Shown here piece by piece: positions 1-7,225 of a stretch of DNA of 64,000 bases. Positions within the stretch are counted from its first letter, which is position 1; every line of letters begins with the position of its first letter. The notes beneath the pieces are model-generated. The model saw only the letters and a program-made list of their open reading frames with translations. It was not told the origin of the DNA and searched no databases. Position numbers and translations under genes: made by a program. The stretch is from Winogradskya consettensis (GTDB taxonomy: Bacteria; Actinomycetota; Actinomycetes; Mycobacteriales; Micromonosporaceae), in NCBI RefSeq assembly GCF_018332715.1, contig NZ_BOQP01000020.1, positions 40,749-104,748 on the forward strand, written 5' to 3'.

Positions 1-1
1 G

Positions 2-649
2 ACCTGCAACGGGGAGTGTGCTGCGAAGTGGCCGCCGGTGACCGTCAAGGCCGGGGGGAAGATCTTCATTGCCGGGGTGGCCAAGAAGGATGTCGGTGTC
101 GTCAAGCGTGATGACGGGGCGTTGCAGGTGACCGTCAAGGGATGGCCGGTCTACCGGTTCGCCAAGGACGTCAAGGCCGGCGACGCGAAGGGTCAGGGTG
201 TCGGTGACACCTGGTTCGGTGTACGCCCGGACGGCGGCAAGGCCGGTACCGAGGCCACCGAGCCGACAACGGCCCCGGAGCAGGGCAGCGACCAGCAGGG
301 CGACGAGCAGCAGGGCAACCAGCAGGAGCAGGGCGGCAAGCAGGAGAGCATCCCTGCGAAGCGGGTCGTGTTGTTCAGCGGGTTCTCGTTCAACGTCTTC
401 GATGACGATGCAGGTTCGCAGGTGATCGAGCCCGCGACCGCTCCTGACGGCGGATGTGTCAATGCTCTCGATCCCGGTACGGCTTCCTCCATCGCCTTCG
501 ACGGGCTGGTGAAGGTGTGGACCGGGGCGGACTGCACCGGTGAGTCCAAGGAGCTGGGTGCCGTGGACGCCGAGAACGTCGGGGGCATCGCCGACCTGCG
601 GGATATCGACTTCAACAACAAGATCCAGTCGGTCAAGCTGCTGGGCTGA
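2..649 (+). CDS. Secreted repeat protein (Lipoprotein_15/COG4315-like), 5' end cut by window
   Basis: The reading frame is open from base 2, so the gene starts before the window; a GTG at base 38 is internal. The first visible residues (TCNGECAAKWPPV) match the Cys-x-Gly-x-Cys-Ala-x-x-Trp-Pro-Pro signature of the secreted repeat of unknown function (PF03640). A second, partial copy follows, with a W-F-G-V-R-P-D-G stretch. A Gln/Glu/Gly-rich linker (about residues 75-105 counted from base 38) leads to a C-terminal domain of about 95 residues with two cysteines. That domain ends IQSVKLLG, which is faintly like a beta/gamma-crystallin fold; this is a guess. The protein is probably extracellular, and its function is unknown. 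Confidence 0.75.
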   Translation, partial: TCNGECAAKWPPVTVKAGGKIFIAGVAKKDVGVVKRDDGALQVTVKGWPVYRFAKDVKAGDAKGQGVGDTWFGVRPDGGKAGTEATEPTTAPEQGSDQQGDEQQGNQQEQGGKQESIPAKRVVLFSGFSFNVFDDDAGSQVIEPATAPDGGCVNALDPGTASSIAFDGLVKVWTGADCTGESKELGAVDAENVGGIADLRDIDFNNKIQSVKLLG

Positions 650-720
650 TGCTGAGCCAGGGACCGGGTGGGCGAGGCGCAGGGGCATTGGCGAGCGAGC
701 TCAGCGCGTACTGACAGCAA

Positions 721-745
721 GGGCGGCCGGATGAACCGGCCGCCC
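721..745. terminator. Hairpin between convergent genes
   Basis: GGGCGGCCGG and CCGGCCGCCC form a perfect 10-bp stem around a 5-base loop. It lies between the convergent ends of the secreted repeat gene and the siderophore-binding lipoprotein gene, so it probably terminates both. There is no clear T tract. Confidence 0.6.
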
Positions 746-749
746 TGAC

Positions 750-844
750 TTGTGCAGTGAGCTCGGGCTTGTGCAGTGAGCTCGGGCTTAGGCAGTGAGC
801 TAAGGATTGTGCAGTGAGATCGGGCTTGTGCAGCGAACTCAGGA
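750..844. repeat. 19-bp tandem array, five units, anchored on a stop codon
   Basis: There are five consecutive 19-bp units of the type TTGTGCAGTGAGCTCGGGC (starts 750, 769, 788, 807 and 826). The last unit covers bases 839-841, the TGA stop of the minus-strand lipoprotein gene. Units 1 and 2 are identical, while units 3 and 5 are more diverged. The array fills most of the gap between the hairpin and the gene end. Confidence 0.85.
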
Positions 845-1855
845 CTGGTTGGAGAGGTCCGTCACCGGGGTCGCGGGGTCGCCGTCGGTGGCGGCCTTGA
901 GCTGCGGGACCAGGATGTCCAGGGCGTAGAGCAGGGCGTCGGGGCCGCTGTAGGCCAGCGCGCCGGCGAGCGGCGTCTCGAATGACGTGTAGAGGGTGCG
1001 GTCCTCGGTGACGACCTTGAGGCGGGCGAAGGCCGGGGAGGTCAGCATGTCCTTCTTGGCCGCGCCGTTGACGAACAGTACGTCGCGGTCGAGCAGGTCC
1101 AGCCGTTCCTCGCTGACGTCGTCCTTCTCGGTCTGGACCGCGAAGCCGAGGGCGTCGAAGAGGGCGCGGCGGGGGTCGTTGGCGCCGAGGAGCCAGTGCT
1201 GGCCCTTCTCCGGGCCGAAGTCGACGACCAGGGTCTTGCCGGCGAACTGGGGGTTGGCGGCCTTGGCCTCGTCGATCTTGGCCTTGACCTTGTCGACCAG
1301 GGCCTGGGCCTCGGTGGACTTGCCGAGTGCCTTGCCGATGGTCAGGGTCTGCACGTCCCAGGGGGTCTCCTCGTCCTTGTACTGCTTGGACTGGATGACC
1401 GTTGGGGCGATCTGGGAGAGCTTGTTGTAGGTCTCCTGGTTGATGGTCTCGTAGATCGCGATGATCAGGTCAGGGTTCTGCTTGATGATCGCTTCGTAGT
1501 TGATCTCGGCGGAGAACGTCGGGAGCTGCTTGCCGGCGAGGGCTGTCTTCACCCACGGGTAGGTCGGGTACTCGGTGAACCACTCGCGGGTCGCGACCGG
1601 GACCACGCCCAGGGCCAGCGTCGGGTCCTGGTCGTTCCAGCCGACCGTGACCACCCGCTCGGGCTTCTTCTCGATGGTGGTGGATCCGAACTTGTGCTCG
1701 ATGGTCACCGGGAAGGCCGCCGCTGCCGAGCCGGAAGCCGCGGGGGTCGCGGCCTCGTCCTCATCGGAGGCGCAGGCAGTGGCGGTCGTGATGGCCAGCA
1801 GGCCGGCTGCCGCGACGGTGAGGACCCGTCGCCAGCCGCGGTTGCGGGGGGTCAT
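839..1855 (-). CDS. Iron-siderophore ABC transporter substrate-binding lipoprotein
   Basis: The 338-residue protein has a basic N-terminus, a hydrophobic segment and a lipobox ending at Cys28 (ITTATAC), so it is a secreted lipoprotein. The rest reads as a FepB/FecB-type periplasmic binding protein (PF01497): RVVTVGWNDQDPTLALGV near residue 70, YEAIIKQNPDLIIA in mid-protein, and a C-terminal lobe with LLDRDVLFVNG. It would deliver a ferric siderophore to a membrane permease, but no permease or ATPase lies beside it. AGGAG precedes the ATG. A DtxR/IdeR-type iron box lies about 45 bp upstream, so iron repression is likely. It is divergent from panD. Confidence 0.88.
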   Translation of the reverse strand: MTPRNRGWRRVLTVAAAGLLAITTATACASDEDEAATPAASGSAAAAFPVTIEHKFGSTTIEKKPERVVTVGWNDQDPTLALGVVPVATREWFTEYPTYPWVKTALAGKQLPTFSAEINYEAIIKQNPDLIIAIYETINQETYNKLSQIAPTVIQSKQYKDEETPWDVQTLTIGKALGKSTEAQALVDKVKAKIDEAKAANPQFAGKTLVVDFGPEKGQHWLLGANDPRRALFDALGFAVQTEKDDVSEERLDLLDRDVLFVNGAAKKDMLTSPAFARLKVVTEDRTLYTSFETPLAGALAYSGPDALLYALDILVPQLKAATDGDPATPVTDLSNQS

Positions 1856-1899
1856 ATGTGCTCCTGTGGGGGTGGTCGTCCGTTGGCTCGGTAGTGAGG

Positions 1900-1918
1900 T
1901 TAGGTTAGGCTACCTTTG
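1900..1918. promoter_or_regulatory. DtxR/IdeR-type iron box
   Basis: TTAGGTTAGGCTACCTTTG closely matches the 19-bp actinobacterial iron box TTAGGTTAGGCTAACCTAA; the left half is perfect. It lies between the divergent siderophore-binding lipoprotein and panD. Control of the lipoprotein is expected; any effect on panD is open. Confidence 0.8.
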
Positions 1919-1972
1919 CTTCGCGAGGGGGGATGCCCCGCGACCTTCTGGACCTTTTGGAGGACCACAGAC

Positions 1973-2392
1973 ATGCAGCGGACCCTGCTCGGCGGCAAGA
2001 TCCACCGCGCCACGGTTACCCAGGCGGATCTGCACTACGTCGGTTCCATCACCATCGACAAGACCCTGATGGACGCCGCTGACCTCGTCGAGGGCGAGCA
2101 GGTGCAGGTCGTCGACATCGACAACGGCGCCCGGCTGGTCACGTACGCGATCGAGGGCCCGGCCGGCTCCGGGGTGATCGGCATCAACGGCGCGGCCGCG
2201 CGACTCATCTCCGTCGGTGACCTCGTCATCATCATGAGCTTCAAGCAGGTCGACGAGGCCGAGCGCGCCGACTACGTACCGTGCGTGGCCCACGTCAACG
2301 AGCGCAACGAGCTTGTCGAGATCGGCAGCGACCCGTCCCAGCCGGTGCCGGGTTCCGAGGACCAGATCTCCAGCAAGGTTCTGGTTCACTGA
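1973..2392 (+). CDS. panD: Aspartate 1-decarboxylase
   Basis: PanD converts L-aspartate to beta-alanine for pantothenate and coenzyme A synthesis. The 139-residue product has the usual length and fold. The autocleavage site is Gly24-Ser25 in LHYVGSITID; Ser25 becomes the pyruvoyl group. Lys9 and Tyr22 lie in the expected N-terminal region, and GAAARL follows near residue 75. The ATG at 1973 was preferred over an in-frame codon at 1916 because TTTTGGAGG precedes it and the protein then begins with the family's MQRTLLGGKIHRA. It is not linked to panB or panC here. An iron box lies about 55 bp upstream. Confidence 0.95.
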   Translation: MQRTLLGGKIHRATVTQADLHYVGSITIDKTLMDAADLVEGEQVQVVDIDNGARLVTYAIEGPAGSGVIGINGAAARLISVGDLVIIMSFKQVDEAERADYVPCVAHVNERNELVEIGSDPSQPVPGSEDQISSKVLVH

Positions 2393-2396
2393 GATC

Positions 2397-2744
2397 ATGG
2401 GAGCGCTGACGATCTGCCGGGACTGTTGCTGCGGCGACAGGAAAAAACACCCGGAAGTCGATCACGACGCGCAACTCGAGGCTTTCCGCGGCGCGGTGGG
2501 GGACAGGCATCGGGTACGCGTGAGCGAGTGCCTGAGCGTGTGTGAACGGTCCAATGTGGTCGTCGTGCACCCGACCCCCGCCGCCCGCCGCGACGGCGCC
2601 CGCCTGGTCCATCTCGGCGATGTCCTTGAAGATCACCTGGTCGGGGCGGTCGTCGGATGGCTGGACGCCGGTGGCCCCGGCGTCGCCCAGGTCCCGGGTG
2701 AACTTGCTGAACGCGTATTCAACCCGGCCGACTACGCGGACTGA
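2397..2744 (+). CDS. Thioredoxin-like [2Fe-2S] ferredoxin-family protein
   Basis: This 115-residue protein starts at the ATG four bases after the panD stop. Cysteines near the N-terminus (CRDCCCG) and a second pair in VSECLSVCERSNVVVVHP match the (2Fe-2S) ferredoxin-like proteins of actinobacteria, in which the first pair and CxxxC hold the cluster. No partner reductase is adjacent. It may be co-transcribed with panD. The electron-transfer partner cannot be inferred. Confidence 0.7.
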   Translation: MGALTICRDCCCGDRKKHPEVDHDAQLEAFRGAVGDRHRVRVSECLSVCERSNVVVVHPTPAARRDGARLVHLGDVLEDHLVGAVVGWLDAGGPGVAQVPGELAERVFNPADYAD

Positions 2745-2814
2745 GCATCGTGGACAGGTCTATGCTTGCGCGCGACGATCGAGCAAGTTGCAGACGAACC
2801 CGAAGGAAGCGCAC

Positions 2815-3633
2815 GTGGCAGACGGCACGGCCGCCCCCGGCGGCGGCGAGCGTGATATTCCCAAGCTGGACACGACGGTGCCGCAGACGGCACGGATCTG
2901 GAACTACCTGCTCGGCGGCAAGGACAACTTCGCGGTGGACCGGGAGGTGGGCGACCAGATCATCGCCGGCCTGCCGCAGCTCGCGGAGAACGCTCGCCTC
3001 TCCCGGGCATACCTCGCGCGTGCGGTGCGTTACCTCGCCGGGGAAGCCGGCATCCGGCAGTTCCTCGACATCGGCACCGGGCTGCCTACCGCCGACAACA
3101 CCCACGAGGTCGCCCAGTCGGTTGCCCCCGACTCCCGGATCGTCTACGTCGACAACGACCCGCTCGTGCTCGCGCACGCCAGGGCGCTGCTGACGACCAG
3201 TTCCGAGGGTGCGACCGACTACATCGACGCCGACATCCGCGACAGCAAGACGATCCTCGGTGAGGCCGCCCGTACGCTGGACCTCGACAAACCGGTCGCC
3301 CTCATCCTGATGGGCATTCTCGGTCACATCGAGTCCGACGACGAGGCGCGCGCCATCATCCGGTCCTTCACCGACCACCTGCCGTCGGGCAGCTACGTGG
3401 CGATGTACGACGGCAGCGACACCAGCCCGGACAACACCGAGGCGGTGCGCATCTGGAACATCTCGGCCAACCCGAAGTACCACCTGCGCACTCCCGAGCA
3501 GTTCGTGGGACTCTTCGAGGGGCTGGAGATCGTCGAGCCCGGCGCGGTGTCGGTGACCCGCTGGCACCCCGAGCCCGGCGCGGAGAACGCGAATGAGATC
3601 GACCAGTACGCCGTTGTCGGGCGCAAGCCGTAA
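2815..3633 (+). CDS. SAM-dependent methyltransferase (DUF574/Methyltransf_19)
   Basis: The 272-residue product begins at a GTG with GAAGGAAG just upstream. DTTVPQTARIWNYLLGGKDNFAVDRE at about residues 20-45 is the hallmark opening of actinobacterial DUF574 methyltransferases. It is followed by the SAM-binding loop FLDIGTGLPT, an acidic residue after strand 2 (VYVDNDP), and DADIRD. The substrate is unknown. An XRE-DUF5753 regulator follows after 10 bases. The two are probably co-transcribed, a pairing common in Streptomyces and relatives. Confidence 0.85.
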   Translation: MADGTAAPGGGERDIPKLDTTVPQTARIWNYLLGGKDNFAVDREVGDQIIAGLPQLAENARLSRAYLARAVRYLAGEAGIRQFLDIGTGLPTADNTHEVAQSVAPDSRIVYVDNDPLVLAHARALLTTSSEGATDYIDADIRDSKTILGEAARTLDLDKPVALILMGILGHIESDDEARAIIRSFTDHLPSGSYVAMYDGSDTSPDNTEAVRIWNISANPKYHLRTPEQFVGLFEGLEIVEPGAVSVTRWHPEPGAENANEIDQYAVVGRKP

Positions 3634-3643
3634 TCAGAGAGCC

Positions 3644-4522
3644 ATGCCGGTGAGCGCACCAGAGCAGAACGGCGGGCCCACGGTCCGCCGGTTGCAGCTC
3701 GGCGCCCGCCTGCGGAGTCTGCGCCTGGCCGCGGGGATCTCCCGCGACCAGGCCGGCTACGAGATCCGCGGGTCCGAATCCAAGATCAGCCGGATGGAGC
3801 TGGGCCGCGTCGCGTTCAAGGAGCGCGACGTCATCGACCTGCTCAAGCTCTACGGGGTCACCGACGACGGGGAGCACGAGCGTCTGCTGGCATTGGCGCG
3901 CGAGGCCAATTCGCCGGGCTGGTGGCACTCGTACGGCGATGTGCTCACCACGTGGTTCCAGAACTATCTGGACCTCGAACAGGCCGCCGAGCTGATCCGC
4001 ACGTACGAGATCCAGTTCGTGCCGGGACTGCTCCAGACCGACGCGTACGCCCGAGCGGTCATCATGCTCGGACACGGCACCGCCTCAGCCGAGGAGATCG
4101 ACCGGCGCGCCGACCTGCGCATGGCCCGTAAACAGCTCCTCACCCAGGAGCAGTCCCCGCGGCTCTGGGCGGTGATCGACGAGGCGGTCCTGCGCCGTCC
4201 GATCGGCGGCCGTGAGGTGCTCCGCGAGCAGATCCGCTATCTGATCGACGTCTCCACCCAGCGCAACGTACGGCTACAGGTGATCCCGTTCCAGTCCGGT
4301 GGCCACGCAGCCGCCGGCGGCGCGTTCTCCATCCTGCGCTTCTCCCACCAGCACCTGCCCGACGTCGTCTACATCGAGCACCTGACGTCCGGCCTCTACC
4401 TGGACAAACGCGAGGACGTCGACCACTACGCGGCCGCGATGGGCCGCTTGGTCATCGAGGCTGAGCAACCCGACCGTACCCAGGAACTCCTCCGGAAAGC
4501 CCTCCGCGACCTCGAAGATTGA
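3644..4522 (+). CDS. XRE-type helix-turn-helix regulator with DUF5753 domain
   Basis: The protein has 292 residues. The N-terminal third is an XRE-like HTH (LGARLRSLRLAAGISRDQAG ... SESKISRMELGR). The C-terminal two thirds is the DUF5753 domain, recognised by YEIQFVPGLLQTDAYARAV and the later RLQVIPFQSGGHAAAGGAF. Such proteins are DNA-binding regulators common in sporulating actinomycetes, often with a small DUF397 partner; none is seen here. A strong hairpin terminator follows the stop. Confidence 0.9.
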   Translation: MPVSAPEQNGGPTVRRLQLGARLRSLRLAAGISRDQAGYEIRGSESKISRMELGRVAFKERDVIDLLKLYGVTDDGEHERLLALAREANSPGWWHSYGDVLTTWFQNYLDLEQAAELIRTYEIQFVPGLLQTDAYARAVIMLGHGTASAEEIDRRADLRMARKQLLTQEQSPRLWAVIDEAVLRRPIGGREVLREQIRYLIDVSTQRNVRLQVIPFQSGGHAAAGGAFSILRFSHQHLPDVVYIEHLTSGLYLDKREDVDHYAAAMGRLVIEAEQPDRTQELLRKALRDLED

Positions 4523-4528
4523 CCACTT

Positions 4529-4559
4529 GTCCGGACCGGCGGTCGGCGCCGGTCCGGAC
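4529..4559 (+). terminator. Hairpin terminator after the XRE regulator
   Basis: GTCCGGACCGGC and GCCGGTCCGGAC form a perfect 12-bp stem around a 7-base loop, 7 bases after the stop codon. There is no T tract, as is usual in high-GC actinobacteria. Confidence 0.7.
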
Positions 4560-4628
4560 AAGAGGGAATCCCGGCCTGATCGGGGAAAGTCGCTGGCGGT
4601 GGCTTGACGGTGCCGTGAAGATCGCTGG

Positions 4629-5156
4629 ATGCATGTATTCGGCGAGTTGGTGAAGTTGCGGGCCATGGGGCCTTCGGATGCCGAGGCTCTGTGGCGGTGG
4701 AACCACGATCCGGTGGTCATGCGGTGGATGCATGAGAACTATGCCCAACCGCTGGAACGTACGCGTGCCTGGCTCGAGGAGCGGCCGCGGAACGAGTACG
4801 GCAATGTGCTCTTCGGGATCGAGACGCTTGCCGGGCAGACACTCATCGGGCTGATCGTGTTGCGCGATGCCGAGCCTGAACTGGGCTGCGCCAAGATGGA
4901 TATCTACATCGGTGAGAAAGACCACTGGGGCAAGGGGTACGGGACCGATGCCGTGCGCACGGTGTGCCGCTACGGATTCGACAAGATGCGGCTGCACAAG
5001 ATCTCTCTGACCGTCGTCGCGGCGAACGAGCGGGCGCAGCGGGCGTACGAGAAGGTGGGCTTTGTTGTTGAAGGTCGGCTTCGCAGCTGCTTCCGCAGGG
5101 ACGGGGAGTGGTTCGACGAGCTGACGATGGGCTTGCTCGAGGGGGAACTGCGGTGA
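4629..5156 (+). CDS. GNAT-family N-acetyltransferase (RimJ/RimL-like)
   Basis: The 175-residue protein has the layout of RimJ/RimL-type GNAT enzymes. It opens LRAMGPSDAEALWRWNHDP, has the acetyl-CoA-binding turn IYIGEKDHWGKGYGTDAV, and ends with NERAQRAYEKVGFVVEGRLR. It would transfer acetyl from acetyl-CoA to an amine, but the substrate is unknown. Its TGA overlaps the GTG of the next gene (GTGA), so the two are translationally coupled. Confidence 0.88.
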   Translation: MHVFGELVKLRAMGPSDAEALWRWNHDPVVMRWMHENYAQPLERTRAWLEERPRNEYGNVLFGIETLAGQTLIGLIVLRDAEPELGCAKMDIYIGEKDHWGKGYGTDAVRTVCRYGFDKMRLHKISLTVVAANERAQRAYEKVGFVVEGRLRSCFRRDGEWFDELTMGLLEGELR

Positions 5157-6109
5157 GGACCACAACACTCGGTAGTAAGGGTCCACAGGTCGGCGTCGTC
5201 GGTCTGGGGTGCATGGGGATGACGCATGCGTACGACCTGGGTGCCACGCGGGATGATGTGACATCGATCTCGGTCATTCATCAGGCGATCGATCTCGGGA
5301 TGACGCTGATCGACACGGCCGACGTGTACGGGCCGTTCACCAACGAGGAACTGGTCGGGAAGGCCCTGGCCGGCGGGTGGCGTGACCGGGCCGTGCTGGC
5401 CACCAAGGTCGGCCTGCTCTCGGCGGGCACCGCGGGGCTGGTGCGCGACGGGAGCCCGGAACACGTCCGCACGTCGATCGACGACAGCCTGAAGCGGCTC
5501 GGCACCGATCATGTGGACCTCTACCAGCTGCATCGCGTCGACACCGCCGTGCCGATCGAGGAGACCTGGGGCGCCATGGCCGAGGTTGTCGCGGCCGGTA
5601 AGGCGCGGCTGATCGGGCTCTCCGAGGTGAGCGTCGAGGAGATCAAGCGGGCGCAGGCTGTGCACCCGGTCGCGTCCGTGCAGTCCGAGATGTCGCTGTG
5701 GACCAGGGACGCGCTCGACGACGTGCTGCCTTACTGCGCGGAGCAGGGCATCGCGTTCTTACCGTTCTCGCCGCTCGGGCGGGGGTTCCTGGCCGGCCGG
5801 TTCGCTTCCTTCGATGACCTGCCGCAGGACGACTTCCGGCGCGGGCTGCCGCGGTTCCAGCAGGACGCGCTGCGCGCCAACCTGGAGATCGTCGGCCAGG
5901 TGCGCGCGGTTGCTGAGCGGATCGGGTCCAGCCCCGCAAGGGTTGCGCTTGCCTGGGTGCTCGCGCAGGGCCGGTACGTCGTGCCGATCCCCGGCACCAA
6001 GACGCCGAAGTACCTGACCGACAACGCAGGTTCCGCCGACGTCATCCTCGGAGAGGCCGAACTCGCCGAGCTGAACGCCTTGCCTGCCCCGGAAGGCGGC
6101 CGTTACTGA
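5153..6109 (+). CDS. Aldo/keto reductase
   Basis: This 318-residue NAD(P)H-dependent reductase starts at the GTG overlapping the acetyltransferase stop, giving the normal MRTTTLGSKGPQVGVVGLGCMG opening. The expected catalytic tetrad is visible: Asp and Tyr in LIDTADVYG, Lys in ATKVG, and His in YQLHRVD. The cofactor region near PIPGTKTPKYL is also present. It reduces aldehydes or ketones; the physiological substrate cannot be read from the sequence. Confidence 0.9.
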   Translation: MRTTTLGSKGPQVGVVGLGCMGMTHAYDLGATRDDVTSISVIHQAIDLGMTLIDTADVYGPFTNEELVGKALAGGWRDRAVLATKVGLLSAGTAGLVRDGSPEHVRTSIDDSLKRLGTDHVDLYQLHRVDTAVPIEETWGAMAEVVAAGKARLIGLSEVSVEEIKRAQAVHPVASVQSEMSLWTRDALDDVLPYCAEQGIAFLPFSPLGRGFLAGRFASFDDLPQDDFRRGLPRFQQDALRANLEIVGQVRAVAERIGSSPARVALAWVLAQGRYVVPIPGTKTPKYLTDNAGSADVILGEAELAELNALPAPEGGRY

Positions 6110-6111
6110 GG

Positions 6112-6144
6112 CCCCCGCGGGGAAATACCGAAGTCCCGCGGGGG
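6112..6144. terminator. Bidirectional hairpin terminator
   Basis: CCCCCGCGGG and CCCGCGGGGG form a perfect 10-bp stem around a 13-base loop. It lies between the convergent aldo/keto reductase and formyltransferase genes. Confidence 0.7.
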
Positions 6145-6169
6145 CGAATACTGAGTGCGGCCTGCGTTC

Positions 6170-7126
6170 CTACTCAGGCGAAGGCCGGCTGGTGAGGTAG
6201 CCGCCCATGGTGGTGAAGTACTCGTGGGCGGCCAGCTCCGTGCCGTCCTCCGTGCGTACCTTGGTGATCAAAAGGGCTTTGCTGCGGCCGCGACGGGCCT
6301 CGGCGCCGGCGACAACCGCGACCCCGTCGCCCTCGCGGTAGAAGATGCGGCCCGGGGTGCCGCCGTAGACGGCCTCGGAGACGCGGGCGGAGATGATCTC
6401 CAGGCGCTGCTGTTTGTGGAAGCAGAAAGCCTGCGGGTAGGGCGCTGACTGGGCACGGACCAGGCGGGACAACTCCTCGGCGGTCCAGGTCCAGTCGATG
6501 CGGATGTCTTCCTCGGAGCGTTTGTGGAAGAAGCTGGCCTTCGAGCGGTCCTGCGGCACGAAGTCCCTGCGGCCTGAGGCGATCTCGGCGAGACCGTCGA
6601 CGGTGATCGGGCCGAAGAGCTCCAGCGTTTTGTGGAACAGGTCGGTGGTGGTGTCCTCGGGGCCGACCGGGACGGCGCGCTGCAGGACGATCGGTCCGGC
6701 GTCGAGGGTGTCGTCCATCATGTGCGCGGTGACGCCGACCTCGGGTTCGTCGTTGAGCAGGGCCCAGATCAGGGGCGAGAATCCCGCGTACGCCGGGAGC
6801 AGCGCATCGTGCACGTTGAGCGTCCCGAAAGCCGGCAGTGTGAAGATGCGCGGCGGGATCCAGGTGCGCCAGTTGGTGGCGACGATGACGTCCGGCGCGA
6901 CCTGTTTGAGGGCTTCGTAGAGCTCCTCGTCGTCCGGCCGTTCGCGGACCATGACGGGCACGCCGGCCTCGCGCGCGAGCTCCTCGACGGAGTCCGACCA
7001 GACTTTCTCGTAAGCACCTTCACCGCGCGGGTGGGTTACCACCATGGCGACGTCGTGCTCCGAATCCAGCAGGGCTTGCAGGGTTCGGTGCCCCCACGTC
7101 TGGAAGCCGAACATGACGACCCGCAT
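6170..7126 (-). CDS. Methionyl-tRNA formyltransferase-like N-formyltransferase, probably for siderophore assembly
   Basis: The 318-residue protein has the formyltransferase core: NVHDALLPAYAGFSPL (the N-x-H and LLP signature), MDDTLDAGPIVLQ with the catalytic Asp, and a C-terminal OB-like domain with SAPYPQAFCF. The family moves formyl from 10-formyl-tetrahydrofolate to an amine. Divergent transcription from an ornithine/lysine N-monooxygenase across a near-perfect iron box points to N-hydroxy-N-formyl ligand synthesis for a hydroxamate siderophore, rather than initiator tRNA. The ATG at 7126 was chosen because GAGGAG lies 6 bases upstream; a start at 7147 is possible. Confidence 0.82.
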   Translation of the reverse strand: MRVVMFGFQTWGHRTLQALLDSEHDVAMVVTHPRGEGAYEKVWSDSVEELAREAGVPVMVRERPDDEELYEALKQVAPDVIVATNWRTWIPPRIFTLPAFGTLNVHDALLPAYAGFSPLIWALLNDEPEVGVTAHMMDDTLDAGPIVLQRAVPVGPEDTTTDLFHKTLELFGPITVDGLAEIASGRRDFVPQDRSKASFFHKRSEEDIRIDWTWTAEELSRLVRAQSAPYPQAFCFHKQQRLEIISARVSEAVYGGTPGRIFYREGDGVAVVAGAEARRGRSKALLITKVRTEDGTELAAHEYFTTMGGYLTSRPSPE

Positions 7127-7168
7127 GAATATCTCCTCATCCGACACCGTGGACTTGAGCGTCTGGGC

Positions 7169-7187
7169 TTAGGTTAGGCTAACCGAA
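7169..7187. promoter_or_regulatory. DtxR/IdeR-type iron box between divergent siderophore genes
   Basis: TTAGGTTAGGCTAACCGAA differs from the consensus palindrome TTAGGTTAGGCTAACCTAA at one base. It lies between the formyltransferase (starting at 7126, minus) and the N-monooxygenase (starting at 7226, plus) and probably represses both when iron is sufficient. Confidence 0.88.
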
Positions 7188-7225
7188 ATCCGGGGTCAGA
7201 ACGGCCCCGCCGTGGAGGGACGGAC

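Noticed and set aside
750..844. Tandem arrays considered as CRISPR loci
   Set aside because: Units are contiguous, without unique spacers of constant length, and no cas gene is present in the window.
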